From positions 1 to 35,765 of the forward strand of contig CAMCXJ010000002.1 in NCBI GenBank assembly GCA_945883455.1: a stretch of 35,765 nucleotides of DNA, given 5' to 3'. Under the pieces are notes generated by a model. It was not told where the DNA came from and searched no databases. It worked only from the letters and a program-made list of their open reading frames with translations. The position numbers and the translations under genes were made by a program. Within the stretch, counting starts at the first letter, position 1; each line of letters opens with the position of its first letter. This document shows, in pieces, positions 28,887 through 35,765 of the stretch. This stretch comes from Prosthecobacter debontii. GTDB taxonomy: Bacteria > Verrucomicrobiota > Verrucomicrobiia > Verrucomicrobiales > Akkermansiaceae.

Positions 28887-31580
28887 ATGTCAGAGTTAGC
28901 GAAAGCCTACGAGCCGCAGGCCGTGGAGGAAAAATGGTATGCCGCATGGCTGGAGGCGGGGTGTTTTCGCGCCGATGAGAATTCCGAAAAGGAGCCCTAC
29001 TCCATTGTCATCCCGCCGCCCAACGTCACCGGCATCCTGCACCTCGGACACGTACTCAACAACGCGATCCAGGATATCCTCGCCCGCCGCGCGCGGCAGG
29101 AGGGGAAAGAAGTTCTCTGGCTCCCCGGCACCGACCACGCGGGCATTGCCACGCAGGCGAAGGTTGAGCGCGAGCTGCGCGAAAAGGAAGGCAAGACCCG
29201 CCGCGACCTCGGCCGCGACGAGTTCCTCAAGCGCGTCTGGGATTTCAAGAACACCCACGGCGACATCATCATCAAGCAGCTGAAGCGCCTCGGCTGTTCC
29301 TGCGATTGGTCGCGCGAGCGTTTCACGATGGACGCGGAATACACGCGTTGGGTAAGTCAGGTATTCGTGGATCTTTTCAACGAAGGCCTGATCTACCGCG
29401 GCAAGCGGATGGTGAACTGGTGCCCCGTTTCCCTCACCGCCCTCTCCGACGAGGAGGTGATCATGAAAGCCTCGCGCTCCAAGCTTTTCACCATGAGATA
29501 CGAGCTCGCCGACAGCCCCGGCGAGTTTATCCACATCTCCACCACCCGCCCGGAAACGCTGATGGGAGACGTCGCCATCGCGGTGCATCCCAAGCATCCC
29601 AAATACGCCCAGTGGATCGGAAAAATGGTCAAACGCCCCTTCCCTGCCGCACTCATCCCGATCATCGGCGATGAAATGGTTGATCTCGAATTCGGCACCG
29701 GCGCGCTGAAAATCACGCCCGCACATGACAAGGTAGATTTCGAGATAGGCATGAAGCACGGGCTGGAAATCATCGACGTGCTCCATCCCGACGGCACCAT
29801 CAACTGCCCCGCGCTCCCCGAGCTGCATGGCCTCGACCGCTTCGTCGCCCGCCGCGCCGCCGCCGCGAAGCTGGAGGAAATGGGACTGCTCATCGGTATC
29901 GAGGAATACGAGAACAACGTCGGCTATTCCGAGCGTGCCGACGTGCCGATCGAGCCGCGCATTTCCATGCAATGGTTCCTGCGCTACCCAGAAATCGCGA
30001 AATCCACGGAAGCGGTGGCCTCCGGCGAGATCCAGTTCCGCCCTGAACGCTGGGCGAAAACCTACGCCCATTGGATGGAGAATCTCAAGGATTGGTGCAT
30101 TAGCCGCCAGCTCTGGTGGGGGCATCAGATTCCTGTTTGGTATCGGAAAGATAAGCTCGATTCACTGAAAAACGCTGAATCGCTCGAAACGAAGGACGCC
30201 GCCGCCGGGGACATCTACGTCGGCGTCGAGCCGCCTGCCGATGGCGATTGGGTGCGCGACGAGGACGTCATGGATACCTGGTTTTCCTCATGGCTCTGGC
30301 CCTTTGCTACGATGAGTGACGTAGGTGAAAACTCCGCGATCTTGAGAAAGTTTTATCCTACCACTGATCTAGTAACAGGCCCGGACATCATCTTCTTCTG
30401 GGTCGCGCGCATGATCATGGCGGGCTACCACTTCGCCGATGGGCTGCCGTTCAAGAACGTTTATTTTACCTCCATCATCCGCGACCTCAAAGGACGCAAG
30501 ATGAGCAAATCCCTCGGCAACTCCCCCGACCCCATCGACCTCATGGACAAGTTCGGAGCCGATGGACTGCGCTTCGGGCTGATGCGCATCGCGCCGGTGG
30601 GTGCCGATGTACGTTTCGACGAATCGTCGGTCGAAGAAGGCCGCAACTTTGCAAACAAGCTCTATAACGCCTGCCGGTTCCGGCAAATGGATAAGGAAGT
30701 TTCAAATTTCAAAACTCAAATTTCAAAAGATCATAGCCTGCCGGTTTATCACATCCTAGTGATATCGAAGCTCGACCAACTCGCCGAAGACCTTAAAGGC
30801 ATCTACGCCGAATACCGCTTTGGCGAGATCGCGCAGCGGCTCTACGAATTCCTCTGGAACGACTTCTGCGACAAATGGCTCGAAGCGGTGAAAGGCGACC
30901 TCCGTGAATCCGCCACCGCCGAAGCCCGCGCCGCTGCGCTCGGCACCTTCGATGCCGTGATGAGCCGTTACCTACAGCTCCTGCATCCCTACATGCCGCA
31001 CGTCACCGAGGAGCTTTCCGAGCGCATGAACTACGTTTCCCCGGGCGAGTTCGTGATGAGAAAATCCCTACCGGAGAAACCGCTGCTCGCGGAACTTTCC
31101 GCAGGTGAAATCGCCGCTGCCGAAAAGCAAGCCGCCGCGATCTACGAAACCGCCGGACGCCTGCGCAACCTCAAGGCGGAATACAACCTCGGCTCCCGCA
31201 AGGATGTGCGCTTCGTGATGAAAGGCGCGGCCGCATGGCTTTCCGGCGAACTCAACGTCCTCGCCCTGCTTGCCGGATCTACTGAGATTCTAGTAGATGA
31301 CGCCTACGAAGCCCCGAAAGGAACCCCCGCCGCCGTCACCCCTGTCGGCGAGGCCTACATGCCGATGGAAGGCCTGATCGATGTCGAAGCCGAGCGCGTC
31401 CGCATTTCCAAGGAGATCGAGAAGATACGCATCGAGGTGACGAAATCCGAAGGCAAGCTAGGCACCGCTACCTTCGTGGATCGCGCTCCGGCAGAGGTGG
31501 TGGTGCAGGAAAAGCAGCGCCTTAAAGAATGGAAAACCAAGCTGGCGCTGCTCGGTGAAATGCTCGTAGCACTAAGATAA
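28887..31580 (+). CDS. valS: Valyl-tRNA synthetase
   Basis: ValRS charges tRNA-Val and edits threonine. The 897-residue protein has the class I HIGH motif as HLGH (52-55) in PPPNVTGILHLGHVLNNAIQD, an editing domain with STTRPETLMGDVAIAVHP and LEFGTGALKITPAHD, WCISRQLWWGHQIPVWY, and KMSKS (538-542) in GRKMSKSLGNSPDPIDLMDKFGADGLRFGL. The C-terminal arm is a coiled coil (EAERVRISKEIEKIRIEVTKSEGKL). Residues about 605-617 (VSNFKTQISKDHS) come from an AT-rich insert (30700-30729) unlike the rest. The start ATG 28887 gives MSELAKAYEPQAVEEKWY, as in the family. It probably heads a run of four genes to 35230. Confidence 0.97.
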   Translation: MSELAKAYEPQAVEEKWYAAWLEAGCFRADENSEKEPYSIVIPPPNVTGILHLGHVLNNAIQDILARRARQEGKEVLWLPGTDHAGIATQAKVERELREKEGKTRRDLGRDEFLKRVWDFKNTHGDIIIKQLKRLGCSCDWSRERFTMDAEYTRWVSQVFVDLFNEGLIYRGKRMVNWCPVSLTALSDEEVIMKASRSKLFTMRYELADSPGEFIHISTTRPETLMGDVAIAVHPKHPKYAQWIGKMVKRPFPAALIPIIGDEMVDLEFGTGALKITPAHDKVDFEIGMKHGLEIIDVLHPDGTINCPALPELHGLDRFVARRAAAAKLEEMGLLIGIEEYENNVGYSERADVPIEPRISMQWFLRYPEIAKSTEAVASGEIQFRPERWAKTYAHWMENLKDWCISRQLWWGHQIPVWYRKDKLDSLKNAESLETKDAAAGDIYVGVEPPADGDWVRDEDVMDTWFSSWLWPFATMSDVGENSAILRKFYPTTDLVTGPDIIFFWVARMIMAGYHFADGLPFKNVYFTSIIRDLKGRKMSKSLGNSPDPIDLMDKFGADGLRFGLMRIAPVGADVRFDESSVEEGRNFANKLYNACRFRQMDKEVSNFKTQISKDHSLPVYHILVISKLDQLAEDLKGIYAEYRFGEIAQRLYEFLWNDFCDKWLEAVKGDLRESATAEARAAALGTFDAVMSRYLQLLHPYMPHVTEELSERMNYVSPGEFVMRKSLPEKPLLAELSAGEIAAAEKQAAAIYETAGRLRNLKAEYNLGSRKDVRFVMKGAAAWLSGELNVLALLAGSTEILVDDAYEAPKGTPAAVTPVGEAYMPMEGLIDVEAERVRISKEIEKIRIEVTKSEGKLGTATFVDRAPAEVVVQEKQRLKEWKTKLALLGEMLVALR
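30700..30729 (+). repeat. AT-rich repeat insert within valS
   Basis: The words TTTCAAA, ACTCAAA and TTTCAAA follow one another inside GC-rich valS, with an AT content well above its surroundings. It is read in frame and adds about a dozen residues (SNFKTQISK) in the tRNA-binding domain start. Similar TTTGAAATTTGA-type words are, from memory, common dispersed repeats in this bacterial group. Confidence 0.5.
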
Positions 31581-31583
31581 ACC

Positions 31584-32642
31584 ATGCCCGAACTCGACGA
31601 AATTCAGGGAATCAGTGAAACCTCATTGCAGCTTCTCGAAGCCAGCGGCATTGATAGCCTCGCGGCACTCGCGGCGCTGGATGCTGGTCATCTTGTTGCT
31701 GAATTAAAACTAGCGAACCAGACGCTTTCCCTCGTGAAACGCGTGCCCAGTAAAGCCGCCGTCTTGCGCTGGATCACGCAAGCTGTGGCAATCGTAGAGG
31801 TGGAACCTGCTGGTAACACTCTGCCTGAGATTGAACCAGCGGTAAACTTCGAGGCGAACGCAGATGTGGCAGAAATGCTGGCGCGAGCGCCATGCGCTAT
31901 ACCGCTGCCGGGCAAGATTATAATGGGGAAAGGTCTACAAGTCTCCGACGTGCCCGCTGGTATTCTATTGAACCGCTATTCGGGAGACCTTGAAGTGCGC
32001 ATCGGTAACACCGCGCCGCCTAAGCTAGAGTTACCAATACGCCGACAGAGCAGCAACTTCGAAACCATCTCAAAATCATCGGCGCGAGTGACCTTTGTCG
32101 CAAATCCAGCGCAGCCTGCTAACCCGATCAAAGAGAAAGGCAATCGGATACCGGGCTCGAAGAGCGGGCATGAGGAAGATCGCGTCGCCTTGATCCGCAC
32201 TCCACGCGTGGAGACGAACCTAGGAAAGGATCCGGAGTCCCGTCAATACATCCGCGGTGTGCTCCATACTCACCCGTGGCACTTGCGCATCGGAGCCGTT
32301 TTTACCTTGCTGCTACTGGTTAACCTACCACTCGCCGTTGTTTCCGCCTTCCTTCTACTGGCATCGCAGGAGAAGCCGGAAAACTTTGCATGGGTGCCGG
32401 ATTGGTGGCTCGCCTTCCCCATCGCGCTACCTGTCACCGGTCTAGGCTATCTGCTCTGGGGATTGACCGGAAAATGCCGTATCTGCAACCAGAAGCTTTT
32501 CGCCCGCAGAGGCGCATTCAAGCATATCAAAGCTCACCGCATCATAGGCATGGGCTTTATTGTTCCTCTTTGCCTACACCTGTTGGCGTTCAAATGGTTC
32601 CGCTGCTCTTCTTGCGGCACGCCCGTTCGCCTAAAGAAATAG
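31584..32642 (+). CDS. Membrane protein with N-terminal helix-hairpin-helix and zinc-ribbon-like Cys pairs
   Basis: Residues 1 to about 70 (DEIQGISETSLQLLEASGIDSLAALAAL...VPSKAAVLRWITQA) resemble a DUF4332-type helix-hairpin-helix. The middle, about 100-215, is polar and not recognised. Three membrane segments follow: 236-260 (AVFTLLLLVNLPLAVVSAFLL), 274-294 and 321-338. Cys298/Cys301 (CRIC) and Cys341/Cys344 (CSSC) flank the last two helices and could bind one zinc. The gene starts 3 bp after the valS stop, with 3 bp to the next gene, so it belongs to the valS transcript. It is less GC-biased than valS. The function is unknown. Confidence 0.75.
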   Translation: MPELDEIQGISETSLQLLEASGIDSLAALAALDAGHLVAELKLANQTLSLVKRVPSKAAVLRWITQAVAIVEVEPAGNTLPEIEPAVNFEANADVAEMLARAPCAIPLPGKIIMGKGLQVSDVPAGILLNRYSGDLEVRIGNTAPPKLELPIRRQSSNFETISKSSARVTFVANPAQPANPIKEKGNRIPGSKSGHEEDRVALIRTPRVETNLGKDPESRQYIRGVLHTHPWHLRIGAVFTLLLLVNLPLAVVSAFLLLASQEKPENFAWVPDWWLAFPIALPVTGLGYLLWGLTGKCRICNQKLFARRGAFKHIKAHRIIGMGFIVPLCLHLLAFKWFRCSSCGTPVRLKK

Positions 32643-32645
32643 GAC

Positions 32646-33566
32646 ATGAATGCAAGGCGATCATTTTTCACCGCACTTGCCGCAGGATGCTTGCTAGTTT
32701 CATGCGGAAATGAAGCACCGATAATCAACCTTGACGAAGCCATGCCGCCGCCCGGAGTGGGCCCTAAGATCCGCACGCCCGCGGGAGGCGGTGTGCGCGT
32801 GAATCCCGGCGGCAACACGCAAATCCTACCGCTCAATGCCACTCCGCAGGATGAAATCGCGTATACGGATCCCGACAATCCTGATGCTGGCATACCGATG
32901 TTAGAGAACCTTATGGCCGTGCCCAAGAGAGGTCCGTGGGAGGAGAGCGAGACCATCGCGCGTCAGACCGCCGCCCGCGAGGGCAAGCCCATCCTCATCT
33001 GGTTCACCGACTCCGCGCGCAGCCCCATGTGCAAGGTTCTCAGCGCCGAGCTTTTTTCCACACCGAAATTCGAATCATGGGCGGCTGAAAACGTTGTCCG
33101 TCTGCGTGTGGACACCAGCGTTTCGGCAGACGATGATGATCTCTCGCTCGACGCGAAAATCACCCGTGAGGCCGAGATGCGGGCTTATGTGCAACGCTTA
33201 AAAAAGCGCTACCGTGTCCTCGGTCATCCCTCCGTGTTGTTGCTTAATCCCAGCGGTGAGGTCATCGAGCAGTTGCGCGGCTACAAGCGCGGCGACGCGG
33301 ATTACTTCTGGGGTCTCATCAAGCAGAATACCATCGCCGCGCGAATCTCGAGCGAGAAGTGGCGGAAAGAGCTTGAAGCGAAAGGTTACCGCGATTGGCG
33401 CGGGGGAAGCGGGCGCAAGGTCTTCGCCAAGCTCGCCTCCTACTCCAAGGGCACGCTCATCCTCATTGAACCGGGTGGCGAGCGTTTCCGAACCCAAGAA
33501 AACAATCTTTCCAAAGAAGATAGGAAATGGTTGGCTGATCAAAAAGCATTGCGTGGCATCGAATGA
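32646..33566 (+). CDS. Thioredoxin-like lipoprotein with a degenerate CxxC
   Basis: The 306-residue product has a lipoprotein signal (SFFTALAAGCLLVSC, lipid cysteine about residue 20), a Pro/Gly-rich linker, and a thioredoxin-fold domain from about residue 95. That domain holds EGKPILIWFTDSARSPMCKVLSAELFSTPKFESWAAENVVRLRVD, and later VLGHPSVLLLNPSGEVIEQLRGY, where the cis-proline motif (GHPSV) is intact. The active-site CxxC is SPMC here, so only one cysteine remains; disulfide isomerase activity is doubtful. It resembles the thioredoxin-7/DsbD-gamma type. The last 75 residues form a second charged region. Its stop overlaps the sulfatase start (ATGA, 33563-33566). Confidence 0.8.
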   Translation: MNARRSFFTALAAGCLLVSCGNEAPIINLDEAMPPPGVGPKIRTPAGGGVRVNPGGNTQILPLNATPQDEIAYTDPDNPDAGIPMLENLMAVPKRGPWEESETIARQTAAREGKPILIWFTDSARSPMCKVLSAELFSTPKFESWAAENVVRLRVDTSVSADDDDLSLDAKITREAEMRAYVQRLKKRYRVLGHPSVLLLNPSGEVIEQLRGYKRGDADYFWGLIKQNTIAARISSEKWRKELEAKGYRDWRGGSGRKVFAKLASYSKGTLILIEPGGERFRTQENNLSKEDRKWLADQKALRGIE

Positions 33567-35230
33567 AATTTTTCCCGCTCATCATGCTTCTCTGCCTTCC
33601 TCTTATTTTTTCCTCATTACTTCATGCGGAAAAAGAAGGGCCCCGCCCGAACATCATCGTCATCATGTCGGACGACATGGGCTACTCGGATCCCGGCTGC
33701 TTCGGCGGCGAGATCGAGACGCCCACCCTCGACAAGCTCGCCGCCAACGGCCTGCGCTACACCCGTTTCTACAACACCGGCCGCTGCTGCCCCACCCGCG
33801 CCTCGCTCCTCACCGGCCTCTACGCCCACCAGACGGGCATCGGCCGGATGACCGACGACCTCGGCCAGCCCGGCTACCGCGGCAACCTTTCGCGCAACGC
33901 CATCACCCTCGCCGAGGCGCTCAAGCCCGCCGGATACCGCACCTACATGTCGGGGAAATGGCATGTCACCACCCAGCTCAAGCCCGACGGCGACAAGGCG
34001 AACTGGCCCCGCCAGCGCGGCTTCAACCGCTTCTACGGCACCATCATAGGCGCAGGCAGTTTCTATGATCCGTGGACGCTCACCCGCGAAAACGACGCGA
34101 TCACCCCGGAAAACGATCCGCTCTACAAGCCCGAGCGCTACCACTACACCGAGGCGATCAGCGACAACGCCGTCATGTTCGCCAAGGAGCATGCGAAGAA
34201 ACACGCGGGCGAACCTTTCCTCATGTATGTCGCCTACACCGCCCCGCACTGGCCCATGCATGCTTTCCCGGAGGATATCGAAAAATACAATGGCCGCTAC
34301 GACGCCGGATACGAGGCGATCCGCAAGGCCCGCTTCGAGCGCATGAGGAAAATGGGCCTCATTCCCGATGAATGGGAACTCAGCCCCCCTTCGCAGCGTT
34401 GGGCGGATGTGCCGGAGGAAAGGCGCGCCTGGGAACTCCGCTGCATGGAAACCTACGCCGCGATGGTGACCGCCATGGATCGCGGCATCGGCCGCCTCGT
34501 CGCCGCCCTCGAAGCCAACGGCCAGCTCGACAACACCCTCATCCTCTACCTCCACGACAACGGCGGCTGCGCCGAGCAACTCGGCCGCAAGCCGCTCAAG
34601 CATGTACCGGAAGGCATCGTCCCCATGGCAAAGGACGAGCTTCAGAAAAGTATAATCCCGCAGCGCTCACGCGAAGGCGTGCCGGTGCTCACCGGCCCTG
34701 AGGTCATGCCCGGTCCCGCCGATACCTACATCGCTTACGGGCAGGGCTGGGCCAACGTTTCCAACACCCCTTTCCGCCTCTACAAATCGAACAACCACGA
34801 GGGCGGTATCTCCACCCCGCTCATCGCCCACTGGCCCAAGGGCATCAGCGCACGCGGCGAGCTCCGCCACCGCCCCGGCCACCTCATCGACATCATGGCC
34901 ACCTGCGTCGAACTCGCCGGAGCCGATCACCCCGGCGGCGACATCCTCCCCATGGAAGGAGCCAGTCTCGCCGCGAGTTTCACCAAGGACGAAAACCCCG
35001 ACCGCGCCCTCCTCTGGGAGCACTACGACAGCCGCGCGATCCGGCGCGGAAAGTGGAAACTCGTCGGCCTCCCCGGCAAACCATGGGAACTCTACGACAT
35101 CGAGGCCGACCGATCCGAGATGCACGAGCTTTCCGCAAAACACCCGGAAACCGCCAAGGAACTCGCCGACCTCTGGGAAAAGGAAGCCCACCGCACCCTC
35201 ATTTACCCGAGGCCGACGGGTAAGAAGTGA
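33563..35230 (+). CDS. Secreted arylsulfatase-family sulfatase
   Basis: The second sulfatase in the window. The 555-residue product has a signal peptide (MKFFPLIMLLCLPLIFSSLLHA), NIIVIMSDDMGYSDPGCFGGEIETPTLDKLA with the metal Asp pair, and the formylglycine motif CCPTR (Cys75) in GRCCPTRASLLTGLYAHQTGIG. GKWHVTTQL, PFLMYVAYTAPHWPMHA, YLHDNGGCAEQLG, KSNNHEGGISTPLIAHWP and a C-terminal RRGKWKLVGL complete the family pattern. It is translationally coupled to the thioredoxin-like lipoprotein upstream; a redox partner for a cysteine-rich secreted enzyme is a possible but unproven reason. It is a different subtype from the sulfatase at 26880. Confidence 0.95.
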   Translation: MKFFPLIMLLCLPLIFSSLLHAEKEGPRPNIIVIMSDDMGYSDPGCFGGEIETPTLDKLAANGLRYTRFYNTGRCCPTRASLLTGLYAHQTGIGRMTDDLGQPGYRGNLSRNAITLAEALKPAGYRTYMSGKWHVTTQLKPDGDKANWPRQRGFNRFYGTIIGAGSFYDPWTLTRENDAITPENDPLYKPERYHYTEAISDNAVMFAKEHAKKHAGEPFLMYVAYTAPHWPMHAFPEDIEKYNGRYDAGYEAIRKARFERMRKMGLIPDEWELSPPSQRWADVPEERRAWELRCMETYAAMVTAMDRGIGRLVAALEANGQLDNTLILYLHDNGGCAEQLGRKPLKHVPEGIVPMAKDELQKSIIPQRSREGVPVLTGPEVMPGPADTYIAYGQGWANVSNTPFRLYKSNNHEGGISTPLIAHWPKGISARGELRHRPGHLIDIMATCVELAGADHPGGDILPMEGASLAASFTKDENPDRALLWEHYDSRAIRRGKWKLVGLPGKPWELYDIEADRSEMHELSAKHPETAKELADLWEKEAHRTLIYPRPTGKK

Positions 35231-35439
35231 GGGAGATCTGAGATACTGCCGTGGTAGAAGCGATCAGGTTCGGTGACGGAGCGGAGGACGTAGGCGCAGT
35301 GCATCGAGTATGGGGATCGTGACAGCCATGGGCTTGCGCAACGGAATCCCACTTCGATGAAAGCTACTAAGGACACTCATCGCTTCCGATTCGCCCTTCA
35401 ATGGCTTGCCATTTGTAACTTCCTACAAGGAAGCGCAGA
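35231..35439. other. Non-coding spacer between sulfatase and tRNA-Ser
   Basis: No gene is convincing here. It holds a short hairpin AATGG-CTTG-CCATT (35400-35413), of which GGCTTGCCATTT (35403-35414) is repeated in inverted orientation at 35723-35734 beyond the tRNA. No clear terminator for the sulfatase gene is seen. Confidence 0.5.
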
Positions 35440-35529
35440 TGGCGGAACGGGAGGGATTTGAACCCTCGGTAGAGTCACCCCTACGTTCCCTTAGCAAGGG
35501 AGTACTTTAGACCACTCAGCCACCGTTCC
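35440..35529 (-). tRNA. tRNA-Ser (anticodon GCU)
   Basis: On the minus strand the 90-nt sequence starts GGAACGG and ends CCGTTCC-G-CCA, a 7-bp acceptor stem with encoded CCA. GTGGCTGAGTGGTCTAAAG gives the D arm, CTCCC-TTGCTAA-GGGA the anticodon arm with anticodon GCT, a long variable arm (CGTAGGGGTGACTCTACC) marks a class II tRNA, and GAGGGTTCAAATCCCTC the T arm. The long variable arm and anticodon GCU identify serine (codons AGC/AGU). Confidence 0.97.
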
Positions 35530-35613
35530 GTGAAATTGCTTTGAAGCGGGGAAATCTTGAACACGGGAAACGGGTTCCGTCAAGAATGGGGTTCGCAGGA
35601 AACGGAATTTTTC

Positions 35614-35640
35614 GTACTCAACGGCGGAGCCTTTGAGTGC
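35614..35640. repeat. Strong hairpin upstream of tRNA-Ser
   Basis: GTACTCAACGGC (35614-35625) pairs with GCCTTTGAGTGC (35629-35640) with one mismatch and one wobble around a GGA loop. It is 84 bp upstream of the tRNA on its strand. No T-tract follows on either strand, so it is not a plain terminator. Confidence 0.45.
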
Positions 35641-35668
35641 GGAAGAAGTCGAAGACCCTGGACTGCGT

Positions 35669-35705
35669 GCAGCCTGCTGCCGCTTTCCGTCACGCAGCCT
35701 GCTGC
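35669..35705. repeat. Direct repeat GCAGCCTGCTGC x2
   Basis: GCAGCCTGCTGC occurs at 35669-35680 and 35694-35705, separated by CGCTTTCCGTCAC. No protein-coding signal fits the stretch 35530-35765. The pair looks like part of a dispersed intergenic repeat that may continue past the window end. Confidence 0.5.
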
Positions 35706-35765
35706 TACGGGGCAAACTTGGGAAATGGCAAGCCCGTGCATGACCAATGCCGTCGGCTCGCAGCA

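Noticed and set aside
28896-30125. Long minus-strand frame (409 codons) opposite valS
   Set aside because: Antisense shadow of valS; no start signal and no recognisable domain.
33617-34603. Long minus-strand frame (328 codons) opposite the second sulfatase
   Set aside because: Antisense shadow; Ala/Val/Gly/Glu-rich with no motif.
1-35765. CRISPR array, complete insertion sequence, prophage or rRNA operon
   Set aside because: I looked for regular spaced repeats, transposase or integrase frames, phage structural genes and rRNA-like sequence on both strands and saw none; the only mobile element is the transposase-free MITE-like segment.

Overview
The window reads as chromosomal DNA of a GC-rich, Gram-negative bacterium of the PVC group, most likely Verrucomicrobiota (Verrucomicrobiaceae/Luteolibacter-like). 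This is inferred from gene content: secreted formylglycine sulfatases, a Tat-exported Gfo/Idh/MocA oxidoreductase, a secreted HDAC-like enzyme, a cmk-plsC fusion, a Ser/Thr kinase with an extracytoplasmic tail, a DUF4332-like helix-hairpin-helix protein and dispersed intergenic repeats. Most genes lack a clear Shine-Dalgarno sequence. No phage, CRISPR array or complete insertion sequence is visible. No database search was run; all family assignments come from reading motifs.

Layout. 1-1485: end of an unidentified gene, then dprA. 1570-3683: divergent secreted HDAC-like amidohydrolase and secreted esterase. 3707-6411 (minus): spermidine-synthase-like methyltransferase, rarA and a CcdB/PemK-like toxin-antitoxin pair. 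6671-12202 (plus): small lipoprotein, a strong terminator, then tyrA-aroA-cmk/plsC, an SDR dehydrogenase and trmD. 12230-12873 (minus): vapBC. 12977-13467: relic of a DUF6807/PmoA-like gene split by a 265-bp MITE-like element with terminal inverted repeats and a 10-bp target duplication, just upstream of thrS. 15596-18093: a secreted hypothetical protein and the Gfo/Idh/MocA oxidoreductase. 18203-19836: a RimK-type ATP-grasp ligase fused to an RCK_C (TrkA-C) sensor domain, overlapping a retropepsin-like (RimB-type) protease. 19900-23916: a secreted protein with a degenerate Lon-protease fold, a YbgC-type thioesterase and a Ser/Thr protein kinase. 24073-26627: guanine deaminase, a very acidic protein of unknown function, an entericidin-like lipoprotein and a small membrane protein. 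26880-28770 (minus): sulfatase and a DUF2007 membrane protein. 28887-35230 (plus): valS, a zinc-ribbon membrane protein, a thioredoxin-like lipoprotein and a second sulfatase in a tight run. 35440-35529 (minus): tRNA-Ser(GCU), with repeats beyond it.

Functional links. tyrA-aroA-cmk/plsC joins tyrosine/chorismate synthesis to nucleotide and phospholipid synthesis. The sulfatases, esterase and oxidoreductase suggest a polysaccharide-degrading lifestyle. The features most worth following up are the RimK-RCK_C/retropepsin pair, the MITE with its reconstructable insertion site, the inactive-looking secreted Lon domain, the terminator that touches the tyrA start codon, and AT-rich dispersed-repeat DNA inserted in frame in rarA and valS.
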